Positions 48,526-61,828 are shown, counted from the stretch's first letter. The stretch: DNA of 64,000 nucleotides from Corbicula japonica (GCA_038501625.1 JAZAYU010000884.1:1-64000), one strand, 5' to 3'. The notes: generated by a model not told the origin, from the letters alone. Program-made: numbers and translations.

Positions 48526-51500
48526 TGGGTAATAAAATGATGTATGTCGAAGTGGACATCAAAAACATTTATCCAAATCTGACTAAAAAATCTTTAATAC
48601 AATCATGATTATAAAAATCATATCAGCTGATACAAGAGTCATGAAATAGTGGATGAAAAAAATGGACAACTGTTACAAATTTAGTTACAAAAAACCTAAG
48701 TAGCTAAGGAAACGAAATGTTTGGAAAAAAAAACATAGTCAGAAGATATGTTGGAATGAAAAATGAGGATATTTGACAGCTATTATTCTCAAAACATTCA
48801 ACTTGGACAAAAATACATAAATAATTTAATGTTTTGACATCCAAAAAAACTCATTGGGAGCAAGACTCCTTTCTGGTGTACATGATAGACGGTATGAATA
48901 ATGGATATTCTCCGAACTGTTTGCATGGCCTGCATTTATTTATTTCATGGTATCATCAAAGGTCGTATATTGATATAGATATTTCAAAACAAACATATAT
49001 GTTTGACTGATATAGAATCTAATATTGATGAATCTTACAATGTCCTATTCCACAAACACATGACAAAAGATTCATAGGGATTCATTAGTAGCCACTCACA
49101 GCTGAGGATATAACAACCAGTGTGACTGAAAGCAAATAAATATCTTCATCTATTTTTATAAATGTAAATAACGCTTTATCAATATCGACCAGTCAGGTGT
49201 GTTTCATAAGTCTTGTCCGGTGTGTGTCTTTCATAATATCTTAGTTTGTAACCGCGTAAACACAAACAATGCCAATTTTAAACACATTACACGTTATAAT
49301 TTTGGTATCGATAGAAAGAAGACATCTATATGCGTTCAATGAAAAAAAAAATTTGGAATTTGAGCCAGTACTGATAGAAGAGTAATGTGTTGAAACTTTG
49401 CATGCAAAAACTTTCAGTTTTCCTACCGGACAAAACTTTTGTCCGTAAGCATATCAGGTTAACATTTTTATTTCCGAGTGTGGCTTTCCGTGTTATGCGT
49501 TTTTAACTGTTTTTGAGTGTCTCAAATTCTACTATAAATAGTTTATTTTTTAATCTTTACCAAACACAACTTAAAATCGATTTTCAAAGTTTTCGCTTCA
49601 TTTTTCATATCTTGAATATTAAATGTATGTAACCGCCTATATTTTCCTAACCGAGAAAATGGATTATCATAAGATTCCTTCGGAAACTTGTTAGCAGATT
49701 CTCATACTTAATTGTGACTAAATACGTTTATGTAATTGTAACATGCTATGTTTTAAATAAATATTGTTTTAACTCAATTCTGTCAAAGTTTCAAAATTTG
49801 AAGGCCAAATCTAATTTCATATCAATAACAATATTTCTCTGCGCTCATTCTAAAATAGAAAATATTTCATTGTTATTGCAATGAATAGGCTTCTCTTAGA
49901 CAGTTTTAGCAGCGCATGTGAAAGAGATTAATAGACTCCTATTTGTGACTGCAAAGACGTCAAGTTTCCAGACAAAAAAGCCATTGGTAATACGATTATA
50001 TATTAAGGAAGTTAATTTCTGATATGTCAACTCTTCCAAACGCCAAGTTAAGCCTTTCTACTAAACCTACTCGTTTTCTTCATATCATCGCCTTTTAGAA
50101 AATTAAAGATTTAATAGTTTATAATTGTTATTTATTGAATTTTTTGTTATTCTGACTACTGCTTAGTTCTTAATGATTTGACATCAATTTCGTGCACCAA
50201 ATGGCCCATGTGGTTTTGTATAAAATTATAAATTTTAGATGTAATAGACCTTCCATTCTCCACTTTTTCATGGCACGTTTACAATGTTTAACAAGTTAAG
50301 ATAATGGTATCTTTTGATATTACATCTAATAATCAAACAGTTGTCATTCCGTTCATTTCATTTATGCTCTTTATAATGGTTCGGCTTCGAGCAAAAAATA
50401 TAATAGGCTCTTAATCACAACGGACTTGGAAATTAATTTCGTTATCGAGAGTGCAATAAAGAACAAGCTTTATTTGATTACCACTCTTAAGATCAAAGCA
50501 GCAAGTCTTCGTCAATATAACATTCAAGCTCTGAAAACTCGTTTATAGGGTAAATCTTTGATAACTCTTTTACAGGGTAAATGTTTGATAATACGGAACG
50601 ATTAACGAAATAAATCAATATTAATTGACCAAATCGAACTGGTAAGGAACAACGCAACGTCGTCAACGAAGTGCCGACATTTTGAGCAATTAATAAGCAA
50701 TAGACTTTCACTGGAGCTGGAGTAATGTTATGTATCTTGATCAATAAGGGATTGTTTGCCTTTTGGTTATGCATTGTCAAACGCAGTTGATATTAAAATT
50801 TTGAAACGTTTTACATTATAAATTATGAGATACAAATTCTTCATTTTTCTGGAAAATATTGTCTAGTATAAAACATTTTTTTTGGTTTCTTGAAATGCCA
50901 AACAGGATTAAATTGCGATTCTAGCTGGTATAATATCGGCTCGGGCAATATAACATTCAGACCTACAATATATCCTCACGTACCTTGTCAAGAAACCAAA
51001 TATATTGTAAAATATAGATAATCTGCGCACAGCACTATTAACATTAAATAGATCACCAATAATTTTGTTGCCAAAGACGAGTAAACAAATATGAACAACA
51101 GTATCTTAACCGTCCCAAAGGATAAATTTGTTGTACAAGATTACAATTTCATCTGATTTAGGCGTCCTTACGAAAAAGAATCAAAATTCCCCTATAGAAA
51201 TACGATGTCATAAGGTAATTAAATTAATCAACAAGGCTTGTGCGTTTATGTAACATAACGCAAACGAGTCTCCTGTTAGTATTACAATGAAAATATGTTT
51301 ATTAAGGAATCTTAGAACCTAGTCTTAGTGCAACATTGATAAATATATACGTGTTCATTACCTAAATATTTAGGCGGACAATTGTAATTGAAACACATGC
51401 TCTTTTCCTTTTTGAAACACTACATGTTTCTTTTTTTAATTACTAAAATTGTTTTTGACATAAAAATTCCTTTAAAAATTACACACAATGTAAAATTGAT

Positions 51501-54019
51501 ACTGTTTGCTAAAATGTTTATGTTACCAGTATTTCAAACAGACAGTATTTTAACCTGATTTAAGTATGTGAAATATTCTGAAAATTATATGATTTATTTG
51601 ACATTTTTTTAAATCGCTCACACATGTTGTAATAAAATGGAAAAAAAGTTTCTTAAGTTGTTTAGGGGAAAGATGCATGTATCAATGTAAGCGAAACATA
51701 TTTCTTCATTAAACTTTACATTTTGTTAAATTACATTTTCATGATTCACAAAAAAACGCTGACTGTAAAGGTAACTTATTCGTTTGCTACCGGGAGTCAA
51801 TATCAATCAATTCGATAGTATTTCTCTTTTTTATTGTGTAATCCGGTAAAGTAATAGTATTTATTAATTTCTATATTTGGTAACAAGCGATATGAGATTA
51901 ATCAAAGTAACAATAACTTAAATTAGACACAGCTTCTCAAAGACTTTTTACTGATAATAAAAAAGATAACAAAGCTGCCTTACACTGTAGACTTAATATA
52001 AAACAAAATGCAGGCTCCCTTTAATAGAGGTTTGCAAACATGACATATTCCACTTTTTATACATTAACGACGTTGTTGCTTGACGTGTTTGTTTTTATTT
52101 TCATAGCAAAAATGCGATTTTCTTATTTTGTAATTATAATAAGGACAAAATTTCAAATTTCAATAAATTGGTTGTGCGCAACTACTTTGTTAGTACGGCG
52201 TGAGCTATATATGACAAGTATCAAACGTTTTAGGTAATGACATCCCCCTTGTTTTCCCAATAGAAGAACAATATGTGTACGTACTGCATTGCCGTTATAT
52301 CATCAATATTACTGTGAATGAGACACAATAAATAGTTCAATTTGTAGAAGGTCTCTAATTTCAATTACTGTAATAAACTCGTATATAATTTAGTTTGTTC
52401 GTTCTTTTTGTGTCAGGTAAAATCTTGTATGATAACTTAATCTTAATTCTACAATATCATGTACACATGTTCGTCTTAAGTTTTCGAAACACATCTTGTA
52501 AATTGTGTTAATGTGCTATATATATATATGTTTTTTCATTGTATTCTTATGTCATGATAATGAATAATTTGGGACACCCGTAACGGGGCCTGAAAAAAAA
52601 CTTGTATGAAAACACTTCCAGATTTAAATGTTTCTTTGTTGTAATTAATTTTCAAAAACATTTTTGTCCTCTTTTTCATGCGTAATTTTAAAATCTATTA
52701 GAATTGCAATGTATAAGATATTATTGATAATACAGTATACTACTATATATACAATATACGCGACAGTTTAGTCTTTTAGTTATTGAAATGTTTTGTCGTA
52801 ATTTTCAACCCTTCTGACGTTTGACACTTCCAAGTGGGTCCTCACATTTTTAACTCATATAGACGATATTTATTTTTTTTAAAGATTGAACACTTTTAAA
52901 TATGTTATAGATGTAATGTCGTGTTTAAATGCACACTAATATTTTTTTAAATTTAACACGTAGAGTTTTACAGGCTCTGAAAGAGATATGATAATGTCGA
53001 AGAAAGAGTAAAAAACTAATCCGTCTAAAATACAATTAAACACAAATCTTGCTCCAAAATGGACTGTATTATTATTACACTGGATAACAATGTTTCTGAT
53101 TTCTGCATATCCCGATCTAGATAGACCTTGTTTTTAGATATTTAACACACTTTGAAAATGATCAACTGTCAGTGAGCGTTTCCCTGTGTGTCAAGCATAA
53201 AAACCTAACATTTCAGTAATAATAGAAAGTTCAGCTAATTTTATTGCTGATAATGAAATAATTTATGAATTATACCATATCTAACAATTACAATGATTTA
53301 AAGCAAATAGTCTTATCTGACATTGCTACCAGTTCAATAATTTTAACCAAAATAATTGATTGATATTTTGTAATTAATGTAGTCAAATCAAGACACACAA
53401 CCTTCTCCGTGCAATCGGTTCGATTTAAAACTAAACTAAATTATACTTGTATATACTCTTTTTGCATAATTGCAAAATAATTGCTTATTTACTTTTAACT
53501 TCCCAAGCACAGCTATTATATCCATATATGGACAATAACATGATTTATGTAGCAACATATATGCGATTTCTTGCAGGAGGAATCATCCGGTAAAATACAA
53601 CATAAAAACAGATAACAATATCCGCCTAGACATGCTAGAGAATCGTACGACTGTTGTTTGTTGCGAGAGGCGGCGTCCTTTTTTTCCTTTGAAACCAATA
53701 TTTTCTCTAGCGAAGAGAGAGAAATCAGAGTTCGCTGAAGGCAGAAATTTGAAGGACTATTAATTGTGATTTATCAACGCCTTAAACTGTGTTACCACTG
53801 TTTTAAAATATTATTAACGTCAACATAATGTTATAAAAACGAACTTCAAGATTAGTACGATCCTAACGATCTTTAATTATCAATGAATTAATGGATTCTA
53901 TGTATTAATTATATCAATATCAAAATCCCATTTTCTGTCATTGTGTATAGTCACAACAACAGTTGTTTGATTGTTTGATTCTGTGGGCCGACTTTAAATG
54001 TTCTTCCATTTAGGATCAC
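48526..54019. other. AT-rich sequence without a recognised gene
   Basis: No exon, RNA or long repeat was identified. A short (TA)n run lies near 52508. A 95-codon minus-strand frame at 50493-50780 has no recognisable motif. Confidence 0.4.
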
Positions 54020-54125
54020 CTGGACTGGTTGCGTCGGATTTCGTTGCTAGCGGATGATATCGTTTTTATTTCAGGATATGTATGGTAAACTACGGAAGTC
54101 TTTGGTTGCATGGAGCAGGACACAT
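54020..54125 (-). CDS. Candidate internal exon, unknown product
   Basis: On the minus strand a T-rich tract ending gatatgtgtag precedes a 106-bp segment. It stays open in one frame (VSCSMQPKTSVVYHTYPEIK, then TISSASNEIRRNQS) and ends at ccag followed by gtgatc. It is less AT-rich than the surrounding kilobases. In-frame stops appear straight after the proposed donor, as expected outside an exon. No protein family is recognised and the donor is weak, so this is only a candidate. Confidence 0.25.
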
Positions 54126-54837
54126 CTACACATATCAAAATAAAATTGGCTCTATAACAGTTACATAAATAATACACTACATTTGTACATTCATATATCA
54201 AATGGTTTTAGTGTGATTACAATTCTTATTAAGTTATGTAGGATTAACCGATCACTTTGTAAGATAAAAAAATTGAAAAACATTTCAAGAAGATGGTTTA
54301 AAATGACATTTGTCCTGTTCTCCAGAATTGTAGCTGAATACGAGCTAAAATATGCATCTAGAAGATGGCTGCTATATTAAGGTTTTGTCTGCCGTAATTA
54401 ATACAACCGGATCTATTCCAAATAAACGTAAATGAGGTTTATTATGCTTTAGTTTGAATTCCGCAAAAATCATTCTTGTTATCAAAAAACAGCTTTCAAT
54501 TGCAAGTAAACGTCTTTCCAAACCGCAAATGGCATTAATAATATAATTTCCACACGGTGTGTTATGTCAATTTTTAGAATCTTCAATTATTTACCAACTA
54601 AAAAAGTCTACATACAAATGTAATTACCATTAAATCCACTCTGCTTTACATCATTAGGCTATAAACAACAAAGCAAAAGTTGGATATATGTAAATTCTAA
54701 CCATGCATCAGTCTGATTGTGCATCTAGAAGATGGCTGCTGTCAAGCGTTAATGGTTTCAGTATTTTTATCCAGAAAGATATGTGTAAATCAAGTGAAAC
54801 CTAAGGCATTTACTGAACAGTATTGCCCTTGATTGAT

Positions 54838-54972
54838 CAGGCTCAAAGATTAAAAAATGGAAACCAGTCTCAAATCTTAAGAATCTTATTGGCTGAAATG
54901 GCGGCTGGTCGCCAATGAAAAGCTTGAGATTTTATACTGGTTTCCAATGTCATATTATAATCTTCAGCACAG
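54838..54972. mobile_element. Foldback MITE family H, copy 3 (diverged)
   Basis: It retains ggaaaccagtctcaaatctt, attggctgaaatggcgg and ctggtcgcc at the centre. The right arm carries a deletion (caatgaaaagcttgag) and substitutions. It is older than copies 1 and 2. Confidence 0.8.
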
Positions 54973-55529
54973 AACGCATACTTTTGACAACTTCTGGTAG
55001 ACTTTTCCATCTATTCCGTGATAGCAAATTCTTACTTCAAGAGGAGGTTCTCTGAGTTAAAGATGAATAAATGACGACTGGAAAATCATTCTTTCTAGTC
55101 TAATGATTGATGGACGGCAATGATCCGGCTGGTTTACTTGGTGTTGTTTTATTTGTTTAATTGAAACACATAGTTTTGTTTGATATAATACAGCATTATA
55201 TCTAGACGCTTATTTAATATACGTATAGATAGATTGAAAAAGACAAGGTTGTAAAATGCAAATGTGTTCAATGGAATTAGCTTAATTTTACCTATACGGA
55301 TTTTAAAGTTAAAATAGCATACGATTTGATGTAGAAGCAACAGTATTCCCTCTGGACACATGTTTGAACTCAGAACAACAGGTTGTATTATTCATGATTA
55401 TGCAATTTATTGGTTGGATCGACCGCGTTCCTCTGTTAAACGTATATGTAGAATTTTGCAACACATGTATTTTTGTTGTTTTTTATGCCAGGCACTCAGA
55501 AAATGTTTCTTATTCGAAAATAAGTTTAA

Positions 55530-55972
55530 GAAAAAAATAAATATATGCATATCAGGTATCTCCACACCCACAAAACACAGCCTCCCCACGCAGCGAAAAA
55601 GAAAGGAGGAAGAGAGAAAGCATGTTTTTTTATTAAGTATGACAATTCAAATAGAACGCCACAAACAATTAACGATGAAGAAAACCTTTGGGGATACCGC
55701 CTTGGAACGGTCAGTGGCAAAACAATTTGCCACTGGGGGTTTAAACCAGGTTCTAGGGTGCACCAACCTCACACTTGCCCCAACAGGTTCTCATATCACA
55801 AAACAAGTACAAATTGTCTTGGTGAAATAAGTCCAACCCACCCATAGGCTCAACAATGTTGCATGCAAAAGCACACAAACATATAAAACATAAGAAGCTA
55901 ATAGTATGCAAAGCCAAAGGGTGGGTACTCAATGATTTTATCGAGACCAGAGCTCCTGGAGTAAAATCAGCA
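55530..55972 (+). repeat. Dispersed repeat family D, longest copy
   Basis: It starts tgcatatcaggtatctccac at 55546 after an A-rich lead. In order come cacagcctccccacgcagcg, a purine tract, ggggataccgccttggaacg, a hairpin (cagtggcaaa with tttgccactg), gtttaaaccaggttctaggg, gccccaacaggttctcatat, tgtcttggtgaaataagtcc, gtgggtactcaatgatttta and gagtaaaatcagca. The distal third is shared with the copy at 4910-5330. The overlapping 156- and 100-codon frames are not conserved between copies, so I do not call genes. Confidence 0.87.
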
Positions 55973-57247
55973 TAATGGAATTCCAGTAAAGTTTACCGAA
56001 ATCCAGCCGGGTTGTTCTAAACGGTGACACGGCGGAACTGTGTGTTTTGAAGTGCCGATTAATATCCTCGAGGGATAACGAAGCACAGAGTGACATTATC
56101 TTTCAAACGCGTTAATCAAACAATGAACATCAGCATGGGAACTCTTAAGGCTATAGTGCAAGTGGTACTTATCAAATGTCGCATAATGTGATTGCGTAAC
56201 GACATCTCTCGGGGGAAGAGTGAATGGGAAAAAATAGACCTATTTTAAAAGTCAACCCTGCATTTCTTTATCCCTTAAGTAAATATCTAATTTATGTAGC
56301 GTTGATGGCGGTATTGCAAGAATTCCTTTTATTTTAATTACTGTCTCGGGTTTAAAAGCTTTCACGAATTTGACTTTCAAATGTATTAAGATTTCACACA
56401 CGCATATAAATCAAGAATCAATTTTAGATGCTGGAAGTCAATTTAGAGAATTTTTAATTGCTAAGTTAGGCTAGATTTTGAATTACAAAACAATATCGTA
56501 TTTTTTTAGACAACTTGAGGTTTCCTTAATAAATTGTTTAAATGTAGTCTTAATTGTACCGGTGAAAGGACTATTAATTTTTTCATATTTAATAAAATGT
56601 GTTAACAAACTCTAGTGTTGAGTGTTAAACTCTGACTTCTTATGTCTAAGATTTAAAGAAAAGAAATAAAAACTTTTAATAATATTCGATACTTTGTAAT
56701 CAATCAAAGCGATTATTTCAAAGGCCATCAAAAATGTGGCTTAAATATGAAATTAATTAAAAGAATAAATATGACATTGTGTCAATTCCATCGGATACTT
56801 ACGACGTTTTCGATTCAGCATCAATTCAAGACATGTGCAGACAATGAAGTAAGCAACAATAACTAGAATGATACGAGCGTATATATCGTCTTTTGTCTAC
56901 GCATGTGAAACATATTAAAGACAAAAATGAGAATGTCGTAAATTTGCTAAAAAGTGCAAATTTCTGGATTTTTTATCCATTCAGTACTGTTATTAGTTTA
57001 ACATCGGTTTTCGTTGTTACATGATGAGTGTTATCTTCGCATGTGTTATGTGTTTCAATACAACTTATCATTAGTAAAGACTCTGCTTATGTTCACCATC
57101 CCTTGTCCCCGTAAAATACAATAACAATATTGCAAAAACTGATCAAAAATTTGGCATTTGGAATGAAAACTGGAATAAAAATAACAACATAAAACTATAC
57201 CGCTAAAATCAAGAATATAAACATGCACTCTTAGAAAAAGGGAAAGA
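55973..57247. other. AT-rich sequence without a recognised gene
   Basis: No exon or repeat boundary was recognised; the first ~250 bp (55973-56220) are less AT-rich. Confidence 0.4.
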
Positions 57248-57312
57248 TATGTACGCATATTGGGAATTGCACCCGAAAGAAAACACAACCTACTACCTAG
57301 CAAAAATATAGA
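57248..57312 (+). repeat. Family D fragment (fixed end only)
   Basis: acgcatattgggaattgcac, then gaaagaaaacacaacc, then divergence. Confidence 0.5.
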
Positions 57313-57839
57313 GACAAATATAACAACAAGCACACTTTAATAAATCTTTCATTAATTTTTTGTCGGAAATGGCCTGCTGCACTAACTGAAATATCTTGCC
57401 TAGACAATGAATGTGTCATTGATTTGCGGTCAACGACTTCTTGCTTAATTGTTAGTTGTACCGTAGTTTCCTAGAATATCTCGTTGTCCTTCTTAAGATA
57501 TCAGTATCACACCATTGACAGCTTACGAGGATGTAAATCAGTCTCGCTATAGCTGACACGTTGGACAGTTCAAGAACATGGTAAGTTCTGTAAGCATACG
57601 AATATGTCTTTAATTTCGGCCGTAAAACTGAAATATGACATGCAGTCGTAGGTTTAGATAAGTATATGTTATAATTTTTTGATCGGAGGTTATGTTTGGA
57701 AAAGGAAACAAAACCAATCTGATTAAAATCCGCTAAAAACCGCTACGCTACCAGGATCTGACGACGACTAACTAAAACATGCTTTTATCACTAACCTTTG
57801 AACCAATCAGATTCTCGCCTAAAAGTCGCAAACGTGAAA

Positions 57840-58175
57840 GTAAAATAGTATTTTAAACATTCAATTAAACTTTGCACAAATAAACGCTTTTAATTTATCT
57901 TAACATATGTTAAACAACTTTAGAAGAGATAGTAAAATAATTAGATTTAAAAATTCGCTTAACGTCTATTTAGATACATATACAAGAACTTAAAACACAA
58001 AACATTATTTTAAATGCCAACATGAGCTATACTGACAACAATATGTTGTGTTCTTTTGTCTATTATATGTAAAAGATGAGATATTTGTTAAAGTGGGTTT
58101 GACCTTGAATTACATGGTCACGGAAATGTGTGACAAATGTTGATTTGTCTCTTCAAAATTTAAAGTTCCTAAAAG
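57840..58175 (-). repeat. Diverged relative of the inner TTAA element
   Basis: It aligns with the reverse complement of 33489-34176. Shared blocks are actttgcacaaa, agtaaaataattagat, acacaaaacattattttaaa then tgccaacatgag, aagatgagatatt, and gtgggtttgaccttgaatta then catggtcacg. It confirms a family with at least two members here. Confidence 0.7.
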
Positions 58176-58266
58176 AGGACACAACATTTTTACCGATAAC
58201 GGTACAATGGCGAATGTATACGAACCTTAAAATAATCCCACGACACTAAGTATGTTCAAACATTTA

Positions 58267-58500
58267 GGCCATAGAAAATTAATTCCTAGATTCCCATCCT
58301 AATTTTGGGAAAAAATCGGGCGGGTGGGCGGGTTTTATTTTTTAATTTTTATTTTTCATTCTCACAGTAAACGTATCTATATATTGGCAATATATAAGAA
58401 TTTGTTGTTGTATAAGTGATTACTATTTTAAAATAAAGACTAAATTTATATAGTATTACCGTATTTTCTTCGGATGGAAAAAAATTATTTTTCTGGCGGA
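58267..58500 (+). repeat. Repeat fragment shared with 30950
   Basis: It begins ggccatagaaaattaattcc then tagattcccatcc. A G-rich gggcgggtgggcggg run follows, with AT-rich sequence to about 58500. Confidence 0.5.
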
Positions 58501-58899
58501 ACGAATATTTAGAGACGAGAATTTATATTTTTAAAAAAGATCGTCCGAAAATTTAGAAACATGTACATTAATAGAGGTCTTTCACATTGTTGTGCGCATG
58601 CGTCGTACGCCACGTTAGGTGCGGAAAATATTGGTTTTATCCTAAACCGACAAGTGAGGGGGCATTTAACTGTGTCATTGCTAACAGAATGAACAGACAT
58701 GATCACGGTTTCGTCTTAAAGCTAATGATAATATTATAATAATGTTTATGATAAAGCATAATAAATTCGAGTTTTAGAATTTCCGAATATAATAGGCTTA
58801 AATATGGGCCGCCAACACCGCCAAAAATGAATAAGTTAATTTAATTTAAAGAATTTTGGCATAATTCAGACCAAACTCATTCAACTCATAGGACCATTT

Positions 58900-59245
58900 A
58901 ACTTAATTCGATGCATTTTCATTTAATTCGGTGCAAAACTTTGCTCAGTACGACAAACTGCCAATTAATCCGAATGAGTTCCATTCAAACAAGTGCACAA
59001 TGTCATTTAATTTGAAGGGAGTTCATTCAAAACAAAGTATAATAATTCAAAACAAACATCTTTGTGTTTTAATTCAGTATAATATCTTTTAAAACTATGA
59101 AGCAGAACATTTAATTATAGCAAATCCCTTCTCATCCGATATCATTTAATTCAAAGCAATGCTTCACAATCCGATATGATTCATTATCGTTTAAGCCGAT
59201 GGAACTCCATTCAATTCGAAGGTTAGTCAGTTAATTCGGTGAGGG
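58900..59245. repeat. Decayed ~20-bp tandem array of the 36822 type
   Basis: Degenerate copies of catttaattcggtgcaa recur (58905, 58918, 59130 and 59200-59240), separated by related ttcattcaa motifs. The motif is the same as the clean array at 36822-37005 but far more diverged. Confidence 0.6.
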
Positions 59246-60474
59246 GGCGCTGTAGCATTCCTTAGAGCAGTTTCTTCCCTTTGTCCCTTTCCCAGTCAAC
59301 ACAAAGTATCAATTCCAAACACAAACTGTTTATTTACAAATTTATTTTTTTTCCCATGTATATAATAGGAAATAAAACGTTTGCTTGATATAATATATAT
59401 TTTTATGAAAATGTGTTTCAATTGTAACATAGTATTTTCGAAAAAAACTTCAGATTTTTAAGCTAAAACTGTATAACCCGTACGTGTACATACTGATTAA
59501 AACAGACGGTTTCTTAAGATTTATTTAAAATAACTCATTTAAAAACCAAGCTTTACGTAAATCAATGTTGTGTTACGCAAAAACTCTGGGCGAATAATAA
59601 GGGGTTTCTCTTGAGACATATGAAAGAAAACAATACTGCACCGCTTTTAACACCCACTGGCAATATTGCATGTGCATATTCAGTGTTATATAGGCTTATA
59701 ACATTTTATTTAACCAAACTCAGCTTGTGTCATATATATCATCGGACAAATGTAGACCCAAATCTGTCGTTGCATCTGAACAGAATTTCCATGTACTGTT
59801 TCTTATTGCTAGTGGGCACAATTTCACATAAATCCACGTCATTGTATAAATTTAGCAAGCAAAGGGTCACTGTACCAGACTTCTGATATAACAAAAAAAT
59901 AATATCAATTTGTAATTGCGTTTTTTTTTCTATAAAATTACAAAACATATTTTTACTACGGTATTGAGATGCATACTGACTAATCAATGCAGTTTCAATC
60001 TTTATATATCATTTTATTCTTTGTCAAGAGGTAACTCGTCCCGAGAAATTGTGACCTGTTGATGAATTAATTTGGGGTTTCATTGATAAGAATAATATCA
60101 AATTACACCATGGAATTCAGGGATAATGTTTAACACGGGTTCAAAGTTCAAAGTTCTCCAACAGAGTTTCCTTGGGGAATCTTAATTAGACTATTAGCAA
60201 GTTATTATCAAGATTTAGATTTTGAAGTATTCATTCAAAATCATAGCAAAATCTGTGAAACTTATTATAATCGAGAGTTAGCACAGTTGGTATTTACGAT
60301 TGTTCCTTTACGAAGTTACATTTATAATAAATCTACTATCCGTGCTTATTACGAATAATCTGCTTTATTTCTACTACATTAATGTTAATACTTCTTTATA
60401 TCTTTTATAACATTATGCACAATAAGCAAACAGACAATAGGCAGTTGATGTTTAGACATTTTAAACAAGCGTTT
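59246..60474. other. AT-rich sequence without a recognised gene
   Basis: A 91-codon frame at 59611-59886 has no motif and overlaps an equally long frame on the other strand; both look like chance. Confidence 0.4.
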
Positions 60475-60650
60475 AAAAATGAAATGTGCATATTCGGAAT
60501 AGCCACATTCAGATAAAAAGATAATTTAAAAGACAATAACAACAAAAATTAGAACCCGAAGTGTTACCGTTTTGTCGGTGACAAAATATTTCGCTGCTGG
60601 AAGTTTAAACCAGGTTCTAGGGTGCAGCAGTCTCATACAATGAAACAGTT
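60475..60650 (+). repeat. Family D copy with internal deletion
   Basis: tgcatattcggaatagccac at the fixed end; the middle is lost; then gaagtttaaaccaggttcta followed by gggtgcagcagtctcatac. The conserved core survives. Confidence 0.7.
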
Positions 60651-60740
60651 CGATTACCACATGCTAGTAGTTATGCTGTTGCTTAAAATCTTCTCAAAGA
60701 ACAACAGTTTTATTGCATTCAGTACGACTTAAACTTCTAA

Positions 60741-60925
60741 CTACTACTGCTACTGCCCCTTTTACTGCCTCCTCCGTCTAAAACTTTACTGCTGCTGCAG
60801 CTGAATATTCTACATTTACAGTAAAAACTACTATTTAATTCTACCTCTGATTTGAGTAATACCACCACCACCACCACCACAAAAACATCAAGCACTACTC
60901 CCAGTGCTGCTGCTTCTGTTACGAC
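60741..60925. repeat. Cryptic trinucleotide-rich tract
   Basis: Imperfect ACT/CTG repeats with a pure (ACC)n run near 60866-60887. Simple sequence, no gene evident. Confidence 0.7.
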
Positions 60926-61066
60926 TTGCAATACGCTTCTTCTGCCCTTTCTGCTAAGTAGCTTCCGCTACTTCTAATATCCTTTACCAACGACCTACTC
61001 ACCCGCAATATTTCTACTATGTTGTTATGATATGGTGAAACCGCAATACGTTACCAGTCTATTTTT

Positions 61067-61090
61067 GACTGGTGCGCATGCGCACCAGTC
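61067..61090. promoter_or_regulatory. Perfect 24-bp palindrome with NRF1-type site
   Basis: gactggtgcgca followed by its exact complement. The centre tgcgcatgcgca matches the known NRF1 consensus (YGCGCAYGCGCR), which in animals activates many nuclear genes for mitochondria. It lies 10 bp upstream of a candidate start codon. Confidence 0.55.
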
Positions 61091-61100
61091 TTAGTTAACG

Positions 61101-61169
61101 ATGCTGCGAAATCTGCGAGGCGCAGTCCTGAACTTCGGATGTATCATTGCGACCACGAGAGCGTATCAA
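61101..61169 (+). CDS. Candidate first coding exon (possible mitochondrial presequence)
   Basis: An ATG at 61101 opens a 23-codon frame reading MLRNLRGAVLNFG... and ending ...TTRAYQ, followed directly by a consensus donor gtaagt at 61170. The peptide has four Arg residues, no acidic residue and alternating hydrophobic positions, as in matrix-targeting presequences. It sits just downstream of the NRF1-type palindrome and is richer in GC than its surroundings. The downstream exons cannot be identified in this window with confidence. The association of all these signals is suggestive, but the exon is short and unsupported by homology. Confidence 0.35.
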
Positions 61170-61565
61170 GTAAGTGGTCACCGCGAGAGCAGGCCGAAAT
61201 GTTCTGCACAAGTGTGAAGCACAATGCAGCACACCGTTCCACGAATTCTGAGCGATTGATAGTAAGTTTCCGTGTAATTTTGGAGCATCCATGCCCAAAA
61301 TTCCATCGAACAAATGTAGAGTGAAATCATGACTCGCTACGGCAGTGAACAAGCAACTCGATATGCATGAGTAGTTTAGTTATGCCTGAAAGATTACGTA
61401 GTTGTGTGGCATAAAAAGTAGTGCATTTTAAGAAAATACAAATATTTCGAGAAGGAATGCGAACTTTGAAAGATTATGCTACAAATAAAAACAACAAAAA
61501 ACAATTTAATGTTGTTGTTCGAACAACTATGAAAGGATATTAAAAGAACGATTAAAAACAAATCA

Positions 61566-61606
61566 GTCACGTGACAAGCGGGAGATAGCGTGGGTTGCCA
61601 TTTTGG
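61566..61606. promoter_or_regulatory. CLEAR/E-box and YY1-type motif pair
   Basis: gtcacgtgac (61566-61575) is the full CLEAR/E-box palindrome bound by MiT/TFE-type bHLH factors in animals. gccattttgg (61597) resembles a YY1 site. The block is CpG-containing and stands before a possible first exon. Function is inferred from motif knowledge only. Confidence 0.35.
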
Positions 61607-61828
61607 TTAGGTTGGAGCAGTTGTGGATCGAGATTTTGCTCGGCTATCAAGGACCGGCCCGGGTCCCAGTGTTCTCCCAAGATAACCGTTAACAAGTTTT
61701 GATCTATTTCCAACAAGTGTTAAATTCGCCGACATCCGTTTATTCAAAATCGACATGTCATAACTTTCTGTTTCTTGCGTTGTAAACACAGGTCGCTTTT
61801 CAATACACACCTCATTCAAGGTTAAGCA

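Noticed and set aside
50493..50780. 95-codon minus-strand frame
   Set aside because: No motif, no splice context; its internal repeat (NIYPVKELSKIYPINEF) reflects a short DNA duplication.
55360..55847. 156- and 100-codon frames
   Set aside because: They lie across a family D repeat, and the frames are not maintained in the other copies.
57519..57580. Possible small exon ending at gtaagt
   Set aside because: An acceptor-like gacag and a good donor are present, but stops occur in the enclosed frames and there is no homology.
59611..59886. 91-codon plus-strand frame
   Set aside because: Composition unlike a protein and overlaps an 82-codon frame on the other strand.
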